Notes under the pieces: model-generated | Told to the model about the DNA's origin: nothing | Database searches by the model: none | The model's input: only the letters and a program-made list of their open reading frames with translations | Assembly: GCF_937997405.1 (NCBI RefSeq) | Contig: NZ_CALKTL010000056.1 | Coordinates: forward strand, 1-12,643 | DNA: 12,643 bases | Reading direction: 5' to 3' | Source of the DNA: an uncultured Campylobacter sp. | GTDB lineage: Bacteria; Campylobacterota; Campylobacteria; Campylobacterales; Campylobacteraceae | Part shown: positions 5,740 to 12,576 of the stretch, in pieces | Numbering within the stretch: position 1 is the stretch's first letter | How the letters are laid out: the number at the start of each line of letters is the position of its first letter | Translations under genes and position numbers: made by a program

Positions 5740-6687
5740 ATGAAACGCCTATCTATCGCCATTTTTCTGGTGTTTATCTTGGCGGCTTTCGATTTTGCGT
5801 TTTACAGCCTCGTCGTGAAGCGATACGTCAATCAAAGCAGCGCCGAGATGCAGGCCAAATCGATCGAGCTGCATAAATTTCTGCCGTTTGAGCAGGGCTC
5901 GCAGATCGTGCGCGCCAGCTCCGGCTTAAAACTTAGCGGCGATCTGCCGATAATCGACGGCGCAGCCGCGCTATATCCGGTATTTTCGGCGTTCGTCGCG
6001 GCGAGCTATCCGAAGGAAAGCGTGGAATTTGACGGGCAAAATTTCACGAATGTTAGCAAGCTTAAATTTAGCAATACCCGCGGCGCGTACAAGGCCATAA
6101 GCGACGGCGAGGCGGATCTCATTTTCGTCGCCGCCCCTTCGAAGCAGCAGCTTGATTATGCGCAGGAAAAGGGCGTGCGCTTGCGCTTCGTGCCGATCGG
6201 GCTGGAGGCGTTCGTCTTTATCATAAATGCGAATAACAAAGTATCTAATTTAACCGTGGATCAGGTGCGAGGAATTTATTCGGGGCAATATAGCAACTGG
6301 TCGCAGCTCGGCGGCGAGCGCATGCGCATAGATGCCGTGCAGCGAAACGCAGGCAGCGGCAGCCAGAGCGCGTTTTTAAAATTTATGGGTGAAACGCAGC
6401 CTAAGCGCAAGATCACGGGCTTTTTCGGTAGCGCGATCGGCTTTTCGTTTCGCTACTACGTCGAGGGGATCGTGCAAAACGGCGGCGTGAAGATGCTTAG
6501 CCTAAACGGCGCGTATCCGAATAAAGAAAATATCGCTAGCCGCAAATACCCGCTCGTAGCCGAAATTTACGCGGTTTACGACGAAAATAACAAAAACGAA
6601 AATATCCGCATCTTGATAGATTGGATCCTTTCGCCGCAGGGGCAAAGCATCATCGAAAATAGCGGCTACGTGCCGATTAAAGGCTAA
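5740..6687 (+). CDS. Membrane-anchored PstS-like substrate-binding protein
   Basis: The 315-aa product is a type 2 periplasmic binding protein fold related to the phosphate-binding protein PstS. Seen motifs are DGAAALYPVFSAF (73-85), AISDGEADLIFVAAPS (119-134), VSNLTVDQVRGIYSGQYSNW (168-187), the anion-binding RNAGSGSQSAF (202-212) and IGFSFRYYVE (233-242). The N-terminus is one uncleaved-looking helix (about 4-26) without a lipobox Cys, so the protein is probably tethered to the inner membrane. No pstCAB, phoU or other transporter gene is nearby. It may therefore sense phosphate or another anion, or serve an unlinked transporter. The ATG follows the 45-aa gene after 1 nt, with only a weak GGAAACTAAG ribosome binding site, which suggests translational coupling. 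The fold is clear; the ligand is unknown. Confidence 0.8.
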   Translation: MKRLSIAIFLVFILAAFDFAFYSLVVKRYVNQSSAEMQAKSIELHKFLPFEQGSQIVRASSGLKLSGDLPIIDGAAALYPVFSAFVAASYPKESVEFDGQNFTNVSKLKFSNTRGAYKAISDGEADLIFVAAPSKQQLDYAQEKGVRLRFVPIGLEAFVFIINANNKVSNLTVDQVRGIYSGQYSNWSQLGGERMRIDAVQRNAGSGSQSAFLKFMGETQPKRKITGFFGSAIGFSFRYYVEGIVQNGGVKMLSLNGAYPNKENIASRKYPLVAEIYAVYDENNKNENIRILIDWILSPQGQSIIENSGYVPIKG

Positions 6688-6737
6688 GATCGCAGCTTAA
6701 ATTTATACGGCGTTTGCCAAAAATTCAGCCAAATTTC

Positions 6738-6745
6738 GTTAAAAT
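6738..6745 (+). promoter_or_regulatory. Candidate -10 box for the kdsC-lpt-engB operon
   Basis: GTTAAAAT fits gnTAnAAT and would start RNA near 6752, about 22 nt before the GTG at 6774. If real, it excludes the TTG at 6714 as the kdsC start. Confidence 0.3.
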
Positions 6746-6773
6746 CACAAAATTTCAAAAAACGGAAAACGAA

Positions 6774-7262
6774 GTGATAAAGATCATATTTTTAGACGTA
6801 GACGGCTGTCTTAGCGACGGCGGGCTGTACCATTCAAACGGCGGCGAAGAGATGAAAAAATTTAACGTAAAAGACGGGTTTGGCATCCAGGAGTGGCAGC
6901 GGCTGGGGCTAAAGGTCGCGATCATCACCGGCAAAAGCTCGCAAATCGTCGCAAACCGCGCGCGCGAGCTGAAGATCGATACGCTCTTTCAAGGCGAAAA
7001 AGACAAGCTCTCAAGGGCGGAGCAAATTTTAAAAAATTTTAACCTAAGCTTCGATGAGGCCGCCGCGATCGGCGATGATATAAACGACGCGAAGCTTTTA
7101 AATGCGGTCGCGATCAGCTTCAAGCCCGCCGATGCGCTAAGCTCGCTAAAAGCGGACGTCGCGCTAAGCAAAAACGGCGGCTGCGGCGCGGTGCGCGAGA
7201 TGATCGAAATACTCGTCGATAAAAACGGCATGCGCGAAGAGTGGAATAGCAAATGGCTGTAG
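6774..7262 (+). CDS. kdsC: 3-deoxy-D-manno-octulosonate 8-phosphate phosphatase
   Basis: KdsC removes phosphate from Kdo-8-phosphate, giving free Kdo for the LPS inner core. It belongs to the HAD superfamily, subtype III. With GTG at 6774 the product is 162 aa, beginning MIKIIFLDVDGCLSDGG. It has the nucleophile and acid/base Asp pair D8/D10, motif II T52 (AIITGKSS), the motif III lysine region GEKDK (74-78) and motif IV GDDINDAKLL (100-109). An in-frame TTG at 6714 would add 20 unrelated residues without a ribosome binding site. The GTG has a modest GGA 7 nt upstream and puts the HAD core at the N-terminus as in the family. lptC begins 55 nt downstream, so Kdo synthesis and LPS export genes are grouped. 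Confidence 0.92.
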   Translation: MIKIIFLDVDGCLSDGGLYHSNGGEEMKKFNVKDGFGIQEWQRLGLKVAIITGKSSQIVANRARELKIDTLFQGEKDKLSRAEQILKNFNLSFDEAAAIGDDINDAKLLNAVAISFKPADALSSLKADVALSKNGGCGAVREMIEILVDKNGMREEWNSKWL

Positions 7263-7317
7263 TTTCGCAAGCGCGCGCGATGGGCAAAATTTCGCGCAGA
7301 TCAAAAGGGGCCGAGCG

Positions 7318-7851
7318 ATGGTGATAAAAATTTTCTACGTCGCGATTGCGATCTTTTGCGTCGCGATGGTGTTTTTAAGCGTACAGACGCCGTATTTTAG
7401 CGATATGTTTAGGCAGGATCTAAGCATTGCGAATATGGAGATGAAAAAGATCGTCGATTATCAGATCGGCGAGCGCGTGGATGCTAAATTTACCGCGGAC
7501 GGCGGCACTCGCTATAAGGATCGCGACGAGTTTAAAAATTTCAAAGCCGAGGAGATTAGCGCGGATATGAATCACACTTTGGTTTCAAAGACTGCGACGC
7601 GTGCCGGCGAGCTGATAAAATTTACCGGCGACGCGCATTATATCAACACGGACGGCTTTGATTATACGGCGCAAGAGATCATCTACGATACGAGTAGCAA
7701 GATCATCCGCTCCGACGTGCCGTACGTGCTGCGTCAAGGCGAAAATAACATCACGGGCGCAAGCATAAGCTACAACACCAAAACCAAACAAACAAACTCA
7801 AAAGGAATCCACGCATGGTATTTAATAAAAGACCAAAACTCCACAAACTAA
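7318..7851 (+). CDS. lptC: LPS export bitopic membrane protein LptC
   Basis: LptC sits in the inner membrane with a periplasmic beta-jellyroll domain. It takes LPS from the LptB2FG transporter and passes it to LptA. The 177-aa product has one N-terminal helix (about 4-23) and no cleavage site. An OstA/LptC-like beta-rich region follows (ISADMNHTLVSKTATRAGEL, then FTGDAHYINTDGFDYTAQEI and GASISYNTKTK). The ATG has AAGGGG 7 nt upstream. The gene overlaps lptA by 37 nt in a different frame, a strong sign of coupled translation and of the paired role. Sequence identity in this family is low, so the call leans on fold, length and position between kdsC and lptA. Confidence 0.86.
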   Translation: MVIKIFYVAIAIFCVAMVFLSVQTPYFSDMFRQDLSIANMEMKKIVDYQIGERVDAKFTADGGTRYKDRDEFKNFKAEEISADMNHTLVSKTATRAGELIKFTGDAHYINTDGFDYTAQEIIYDTSSKIIRSDVPYVLRQGENNITGASISYNTKTKQTNSKGIHAWYLIKDQNSTN

Positions 7852-8330
7852 TACTCGTAGCCGCGCTAATTACTAGCTTTGGCGCGCCTAATCTTAGCGC
7901 CGCGCAGGAGCAGGTCGAGGTCACGGCGGATAATTTTTTCGCCGACGAGATCAAGCAGATCAGCGTCCTAACCGGCAACGTCCGCATCAAAAAGGGCGCT
8001 TACGATACGCTAAATTCCGACAAAGTGACGATCTACTTCGACGCCAAGCGCCAGCCTACCAAATATGTCGCGACGGGAAATGCAAATTTTAAAATTTTAC
8101 TCAATCAGAAGCATTACGACGGCAAGGGCGGCGTGCTGACCTACGATCCGACTATCGAGGCTTACACGCTCGAAAACAACGCCTATCTGCACGAGGCCGA
8201 GACCAAAAAGGAGGTTTACGGCGATAAGATCATCGTAAATCGCCAAAAGGGCACCTACGAAGTAAAAAGCGGCGGCGGCGAGAAAAAGCCCGTGCGTCTG
8301 ATCTTTCAGGTCGAAGATCAAAACAAATGA
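7815..8330 (+). CDS. lptA: Periplasmic LPS transport protein LptA
   Basis: LptA forms the periplasmic bridge that carries LPS from LptC to LptD in the outer membrane. The 171-aa product has a basic N-terminus and signal peptide (about 1-28, cleavage near LSAAQEQ). An OstA-like domain of repeated beta strands follows: VEVTADNFFADEI, VLTGNVRIKKGAYDTLNSDK, YVATGNANFKI and KEVYGDKIIVNRQKGTYEVK. The ATG at 7815 lies inside lptC and has AAAGGA (7801-7806) 8 nt upstream. The stop TGA overlaps the engB start as ATGA (8327-8330). The C-terminus is Gly/Lys-rich then ends LIFQVEDQNK. Length and neighbours fit the Campylobacter LptA. Confidence 0.88.
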   Translation: MVFNKRPKLHKLILVAALITSFGAPNLSAAQEQVEVTADNFFADEIKQISVLTGNVRIKKGAYDTLNSDKVTIYFDAKRQPTKYVATGNANFKILLNQKHYDGKGGVLTYDPTIEAYTLENNAYLHEAETKKEVYGDKIIVNRQKGTYEVKSGGGEKKPVRLIFQVEDQNK

Positions 8331-9226
8331 TCTATCCTAGCAGCGCGCAGTTTATCACCTCCGCCGCAAATATCGCAGGTGCGCCCGAGTTTGCGATGAG
8401 CGAAGTGGCGTTTTTGGGGCGCTCCAACGTCGGCAAAAGCAGCCTGATAAACGCGCTTACCGGGCGCAAAAATCTAGCCAAATCAAGCTCGACGCCGGGC
8501 AAAACGCAGCTGATAAATTTTTTCGAGGTTAAATTTAAACAAAAGCTCGCCGCAGACTCGGACGGCTCGCAAAATGAAATGTCACCCGATCTAGCGAGCA
8601 AAGAGGCTTTAAGCTCGGCTGCAAATTGCGTGCGAGATTTTGCAGACGCTGCGGCGTCTGAGCGAAATTTAAAGCAGGATGATATTTTAAATTTAAAAAG
8701 CGTTTCGGCGGATTTTGGATCGGATCGCGAGGTGGATCTTGCGGCAGGTCTCGCGTCAAATTCCGTGCAAAGTTCTGAGTCAAATTCGACAGACAAATCC
8801 GCGCTAAATTTATCGGGCAACCCCGCTTTTTCGGATCTTGCAAGCTTGGGAGAAAATATCTCTTTGATCTTCGTGGATCTGCCCGGGTTCGGGTATGCTA
8901 AGGTTTGCAAAAAACTGCATTATATCTGGCAAAAAAATCTCGACGAGTTCATCAAAGAGCGCCTAAATATCAAGCTTTTCGTCCATCTCATCGACGCGAG
9001 GCAGTTTGATCTTACGATAGATAAAAATTTGCAAAACTATCTCGCTAGTTTTCTGCGCGGAGATCAAAAGGTCGTGAGGCTCTATACCAAAGCCGACAAG
9101 CTCAATCAAAGCGAGCGCGCAAAGCTTTTGAGGCACGATCCGCAGGCGGTTTTGGTCTCTACGCTAAAGGGTAGCGGGCTTGCAAAAGCGCGCGAGATCA
9201 TTGTGTGCGGGGCGTTTGGATTATGA
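8327..9226 (+). CDS. engB: Ribosome biogenesis GTPase YsxC/EngB with about 100-residue insertion
   Basis: EngB (YihA/YsxC) is a GTPase needed for large-subunit ribosome assembly. All GTPase motifs are present: G1 GRSNVGKSS (31-39), G2 region SSTPGKTQLINFF (54-66), G3 DLPGFGYAKV (184-193), G4 TKAD (254-257) and G5 near VSTLKGSG (277-284). The protein is 299 aa against about 200 usually. The excess lies between G2 and G3 (about 74-176), where the family normally has a short strand connection. The insert is low-complexity, rich in Ser, Ala, Asp, Asn and Glu (ASNSVQSSESNSTDKSALN) and lacks hydrophobic cores, so it is probably a disordered loop on the outside of the domain. The reading frame is intact, arguing against a pseudogene. 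The start overlaps the lptA stop as ATGA. Confidence 0.94.
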   Translation: MIYPSSAQFITSAANIAGAPEFAMSEVAFLGRSNVGKSSLINALTGRKNLAKSSSTPGKTQLINFFEVKFKQKLAADSDGSQNEMSPDLASKEALSSAANCVRDFADAAASERNLKQDDILNLKSVSADFGSDREVDLAAGLASNSVQSSESNSTDKSALNLSGNPAFSDLASLGENISLIFVDLPGFGYAKVCKKLHYIWQKNLDEFIKERLNIKLFVHLIDARQFDLTIDKNLQNYLASFLRGDQKVVRLYTKADKLNQSERAKLLRHDPQAVLVSTLKGSGLAKAREIIVCGAFGL

Positions 9227-9291
9227 AATTTCTAAATTTAAATACTCAAAATTTCGTGGCGCAGAATTTCAAAATAATTAAATTTAGCGTA

Positions 9292-9299
9292 TATAAAAT
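9292..9299 (+). promoter_or_regulatory. Candidate -10 box for argA
   Basis: TATAAAAT lies 39 nt before the argA ATG in a 112-nt AT-rich gap after engB, with AATTAAATTTA upstream and no clear -35 box. It suggests that argA and the genes behind it can be transcribed independently of the LPS operon. Confidence 0.35.
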
Positions 9300-9338
9300 G
9301 CACCGCGAAAATTGCGCGAAGATTAGGGAAAATTTTAG

Positions 9339-10136
9339 ATGATACGGCTAAAAAAAGCGCGCCTTTGCGACATTTCGCGTATGCAGGAGCTCGTAAAAGA
9401 GGAGGTGCAAAACGGCGTGATCTTGCCGCTTGAAAGCGATGAGATAGCTGCCAATATCCGCTCATACGTGCTGGCGTTCGGCTGCGATTTTAAGGCGGAT
9501 ACGAGTTTTGATTCCAAGGAAAATTTGAGTTTCGATTCTAAAGAAAATTCCGATTCAAATTTAGCGCGCAATGCCGATTTAAATTTAATCCAAAGCTCCG
9601 CCGCAAATTTTGCTAAAAATTCTACTGAAAATTCCGCCGAAAATGCCGCGGATAATTTTGCGCCGCAACTAGCTACGCCACAAAGCGCAGCACAGGCCGT
9701 ATCCGAGGTAGGCTGCGCGCAAGCGGGCAAAGAGCAAATTTTACGGAGCGAATATTCACAAAGCGCGGGCGTTTTTAAGAATGACCTTTCGCGGCTTTGC
9801 GAATCACAGTCCGCAAAAGATGCGGAAATTTTGACGGGCTTTGCTTCGCTTAAAATTTTTAACGCCGATCTTGCCGAGGTGCGCTCGCTCATCGTCGCTC
9901 CGCAGTTTCGCAGGCGCGGCATTGCCAGAGCTATCGTAAACGAACTGCTAGACGAAGCGAAATTTTACGGGCTAAAAAGCGTATTTACGCTCACCTATCA
10001 AAAAGAATTTTTCAAGCGCCTTGGTTTTACCGAAATCCCAAAGGACGAGCTGCCCGCGCAAAAAATTTGGGCCGATTGTATTAAATGCAAAAAGTTTCCG
10101 GTATGCAACGAAATCGCACTTATCTATACCTTATAG
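9339..10136 (+). CDS. argA: N-acetylglutamate synthase, short GNAT type, with about 110-residue insertion
   Basis: This enzyme acetylates glutamate with acetyl-CoA, the first step of arginine synthesis. The GNAT fold is split. The N-terminal part has MIRLKKARLCDISRM and GVILPLESDEIAANIRSYVL (26-45), typical of short ArgA proteins. The acetyl-CoA site is VAPQFRRRGIARAIV (186-200), then LTYQKEFFKRLGF (218-230). The end IWADCIKCKKFPVCNEIAL (243-261), with three Cys, is a signature of this ArgA class. Residues about 51-162 are an insertion rich in Asn, Ser, Ala and Asp, starting with a tandem repeat (SFDSKENL, SFDSKENS). Without it the protein would be about 153 aa, normal for the family. The ATG has AGGGA 9 nt upstream. 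A generic acetyltransferase is the alternative, but both ends fit ArgA. Confidence 0.85.
   Translation: MIRLKKARLCDISRMQELVKEEVQNGVILPLESDEIAANIRSYVLAFGCDFKADTSFDSKENLSFDSKENSDSNLARNADLNLIQSSAANFAKNSTENSAENAADNFAPQLATPQSAAQAVSEVGCAQAGKEQILRSEYSQSAGVFKNDLSRLCESQSAKDAEILTGFASLKIFNADLAEVRSLIVAPQFRRRGIARAIVNELLDEAKFYGLKSVFTLTYQKEFFKRLGFTEIPKDELPAQKIWADCIKCKKFPVCNEIALIYTL
9504..9551 (+). repeat. 24-nt tandem duplication inside the argA insertion
   Basis: Two in-frame 24-nt copies (9504-9527 and 9528-9551) share AGTTT.GATTC.AA.GAAAATT and encode SFDSKENL and SFDSKENS. A partial third copy (GATTCAAATTTA) follows. Most differences between copies are at third codon positions, so the peptide is kept. 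Confidence 0.7.
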
Positions 10137-10591
10137 CGGATACGCTTTTTAGCGCAGGGGTTCTTTTCTACCTGCTTCTAAGTGCGGTGTATAGGGGGCT
10201 TCCGCCGCTGATTGGATTTTTTTTCACGGCGATGGTGGTTCAAAAATACGAAAACGACGTAAAATTTAAAAAGTTCGGCTTTACCTGGTTTTTCTCTATT
10301 TTTTATCTATTTTGCGCCGAGCAGATCCACGGATTTAACCTATTTAGCGTGGCTATCGCGTATTGTATATTTTATTTCGTGGTCTATGAAAACTCATTTA
10401 AATATATTAAATTTAGAAATTTTTTGATCTGCTTTTACGTGATGATTAGCTATGTTTTGGTCTTTGTGGTGAGCAACGCGATCTCTGCGATCAAAAAGAG
10501 CGAATATCTGCCCCTAAGCGGCGAGTATTTAAATTATATCGTGATTGAAATTTTGCTTGCTCTGCTCTTTTTTAAGGGGCGGTTGGTATGA
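10085..10591 (+). CDS. Six-helix inner membrane protein, possible MreD-like rod-shape factor
   Basis: The 168-aa product has about six hydrophobic helices (about 12-33, 40-53, 64-80, 84-101, 112-131, 148-164) and a short basic N-terminus. Its start lies inside argA (52-nt overlap). A second ATG at 10103 gives a shorter form beginning MQRNRTYLY, and neither has a good ribosome binding site, so translation probably depends on argA. The stop overlaps the mrdA start as ATGA. Size, helix number and coupling to PBP2 resemble MreD, which often lies between mreC and mrdA. C. jejuni has a membrane protein in the same place beside its PBP2 gene (from memory). I see no diagnostic MreD motif, so this is inference from topology and context. 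Confidence 0.6.
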   Translation: MQKVSGMQRNRTYLYLIADTLFSAGVLFYLLLSAVYRGLPPLIGFFFTAMVVQKYENDVKFKKFGFTWFFSIFYLFCAEQIHGFNLFSVAIAYCIFYFVVYENSFKYIKFRNFLICFYVMISYVLVFVVSNAISAIKKSEYLPLSGEYLNYIVIEILLALLFFKGRLV

Positions 10592-12408
10592 GGCTGAAGT
10601 TCGTATTTGCTTTTGTGATACTATTTTTTAGCATGCTTTTGGTTAGAATTTATTATCTTTCGATCAAATCAAACGAATTCTACGAGCAGGTCGCCAAAAA
10701 TAACGTCATCTCTACCGAATACATCCCGCCGGTGCGCGGTCAAATTTTAGACGCCAAAGGCCGCCCGCTCGCGATAAACAATCTCGGCTTTTCGCTATCC
10801 ATCGCGCCGCATCTAAAAGACGCCACGCTACAAAGCGAGCTAAATAATATCTCGCGCTACTTCAAAGATCTCAACGTCACCGCGATGAGCAAGAGCTACA
10901 AGGACGCGAATTCCGCTTATAATCAAGACTTTATCGAAGTCGTGCCGTTTTTGGACTACAACACCACGATAGAGCATTTTGCAAGCCTAAGCCTGCACGA
11001 AAATATCAAAATTTCGCCCGCTTCGCAGCGCTTCTACCCTTACGGCGCGCTTGCTTCGCATATCATCGGCTACGTAGGTCGTGCCAATAAAAAGGATATC
11101 CAAAGCAACCCACTAAGTGCGCTTACCGGATACAACGGCAGAAGCGGCGTCGAGGGGTATTATAACGAGCTTTTGCAGGGCAGCAAGGGCGAGCGCAAGA
11201 CGAAGGTTACGGCGCTAAATCAGGTCGTAGAGGAGATCTCGATGCAAGAGCCCAGCAGCAGCGAAATTTCGCTTACTATCGATCTTGAGCTGCAAAAATA
11301 CCTCGAGGAAATTTTTAAAGACAAGGATGGCGTAGCGATAGTGATAGATCTGCGCGACGGCGCTATTATCGCGGCGGGCAGCTTCCCCGAGTACGATCTA
11401 AACACCTTCGTGGGCGGAATTTCACAGGCGCAGTGGGACGAGCTGATAAAAGATCCACGCCATCCTTTTACGAATAAGCTCGTAAACGGCCTCTATCCGC
11501 CCGGTTCGGTCATTAAGATGGCTGTAGGGATGAGCTTTTTAAACAGCGGTAAGATCAACGAGAACTGGAGCGTGTTTTGCAGTGGCGCGATAGAGCTAGG
11601 GGGGCGTAAATTTCGCTGCTGGAAGAGCTGGGGTCACGGCCGCGTGAGCTTAGTAGAGGCGATTAAAGGTAGCTGCGATGTGTATTTTTATGAAGGCTCG
11701 CTGCTAGTGGGGATCGACTATATGTCCGCGTATCTGCAGCGTCTGGGGTTTGGTAGCAAAACAGGCGTCGATTTGCCCAATGAATTTGTAGGCACGATGC
11801 CTAATAAAGCATGGAAAATGCAGAAATTTAAGCGCGCGTGGTATCAGGGCGAGACGGTCAATGCCTCGATCGGTCAAGGCGACGTGCTCGTCACCCCTAT
11901 GCAGGTGGCGAAAAACACCGCGCAGATCGCCTCGGGCAAGGCTATCACGCCGCATTTTTTAAAAAGCATCGACGGCAAGCCGGTGGAATTTACCCCTACC
12001 GAGCTTTTCACACCGAAAGAAAAGGCGCAGCTGCCGCTAGTGCGGCGCGGGATGTATGAGGTCGGTAACAACCCGGACGGAGGCACCGCCTACAAGCTCA
12101 TCCATACCGCAGTAGTGCCTCTAGCGGTCAAGACTGGCACCGCGCAGGTCGTGGGCATCTCGCAGACCGCCAAAAAGCGAATGAAAGAGGCTGATATGGA
12201 CTACTTCCACCGCTCGCACGCCTGGATGACGAGCTTTGGGCCGTACGACAAGCCGCAATACGCCGTAACCGTGCTCGTAGAACACGGCGGCGGCGGCGGA
12301 AGCGCGGCAGGTCCCGTGATAATGCAAATCTACGAAAAACTCGTCCAGATGGGCTACATTGACGCCAACGCAACGACTAACAAAGATACCGCAAAGAAGA
12401 CGAAGTAA
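10588..12408 (+). CDS. mrdA: Penicillin-binding protein 2, peptidoglycan D,D-transpeptidase
   Basis: PBP2 crosslinks new peptidoglycan in the side wall as part of the elongation complex with RodA and MreBCD. The 606-aa class B protein has a cytoplasmic start and one membrane helix (about 4-22). The pedestal domain contains PPVRGQILDAKGRPLA (47-62) and GYNGRSGVEGYYN (181-193). The transpeptidase domain has SVIK (307-310, nucleophile S307), the SxD/N motif SCD (362-364) and KTG (515-517). Asp replacing Asn in the second motif is common in PBP2 proteins. A Gly-rich stretch (EHGGGGGSAAGP) follows near 565-576, as in the family. The ATG overlaps the stop of the membrane gene. The length is normal for the family. 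Confidence 0.96.
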   Translation: MRLKFVFAFVILFFSMLLVRIYYLSIKSNEFYEQVAKNNVISTEYIPPVRGQILDAKGRPLAINNLGFSLSIAPHLKDATLQSELNNISRYFKDLNVTAMSKSYKDANSAYNQDFIEVVPFLDYNTTIEHFASLSLHENIKISPASQRFYPYGALASHIIGYVGRANKKDIQSNPLSALTGYNGRSGVEGYYNELLQGSKGERKTKVTALNQVVEEISMQEPSSSEISLTIDLELQKYLEEIFKDKDGVAIVIDLRDGAIIAAGSFPEYDLNTFVGGISQAQWDELIKDPRHPFTNKLVNGLYPPGSVIKMAVGMSFLNSGKINENWSVFCSGAIELGGRKFRCWKSWGHGRVSLVEAIKGSCDVYFYEGSLLVGIDYMSAYLQRLGFGSKTGVDLPNEFVGTMPNKAWKMQKFKRAWYQGETVNASIGQGDVLVTPMQVAKNTAQIASGKAITPHFLKSIDGKPVEFTPTELFTPKEKAQLPLVRRGMYEVGNNPDGGTAYKLIHTAVVPLAVKTGTAQVVGISQTAKKRMKEADMDYFHRSHAWMTSFGPYDKPQYAVTVLVEHGGGGGSAAGPVIMQIYEKLVQMGYIDANATTNKDTAKKTK

Positions 12409-12434
12409 AGCGGAATTTTAGAGTTTAGCAAGCC

Positions 12435-12470
12435 TTTGCTGCTTTAAATTTTAAAATTTAAAGCAGCAAA
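12435..12470. terminator. 36-bp perfect palindrome after mrdA, likely transcription terminator
   Basis: TTTGCTGCTTTAAATTTT (12435-12452) is perfectly complementary to 12453-12470, giving an uninterrupted 18-bp stem with no unpaired loop bases. It lies 27 nt after the mrdA stop. No T-run follows on the + strand (AGACCC comes next), nor beyond it on the - strand, so it is not a standard rho-independent terminator. It may act through the AT-rich stem or in RNA stability. A second small hairpin ACCC/GGGT (12473-12476, 12484-12487) follows. Confidence 0.6.
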
Positions 12471-12532
12471 AGACCCTAAAATTGGGTAGGACAAAGTGAT
12501 TTTAAATTTTAAATGCTCCATAAGAATAAGGC

Positions 12533-12540
12533 GGTAGAAT
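12533..12540 (+). promoter_or_regulatory. Candidate -10 box for the truncated last gene
   Basis: GGTAGAAT fits gnTAnAAT and would start RNA near 12547, about 30 nt before the ATG at 12577. It lies in a small inverted repeat GGCG/CGCC (12531-12534 to 12541-12545 region), which could instead be a weak hairpin. Confidence 0.25.
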
Positions 12541-12576
12541 ACGCCAAAATATCTTTTTATAAAAATGGGGAAATTT

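Noticed and set aside
6714..6773. TTG start giving a 182-aa KdsC
   Set aside because: No ribosome binding site, extra residues not HAD-like, and a probable -10 box lies inside the extension.
8332..8910. 192-codon open frame opposite engB
   Set aside because: It is antisense to all early GTPase motifs and to the insertion; no start signal and no recognisable domain.
9335..9922. 195-codon open frame opposite argA
   Set aside because: It is the mirror of the low-complexity insertion, where the codon mix lacks reverse-strand stops. The sense frame has conserved ArgA motifs on both sides.
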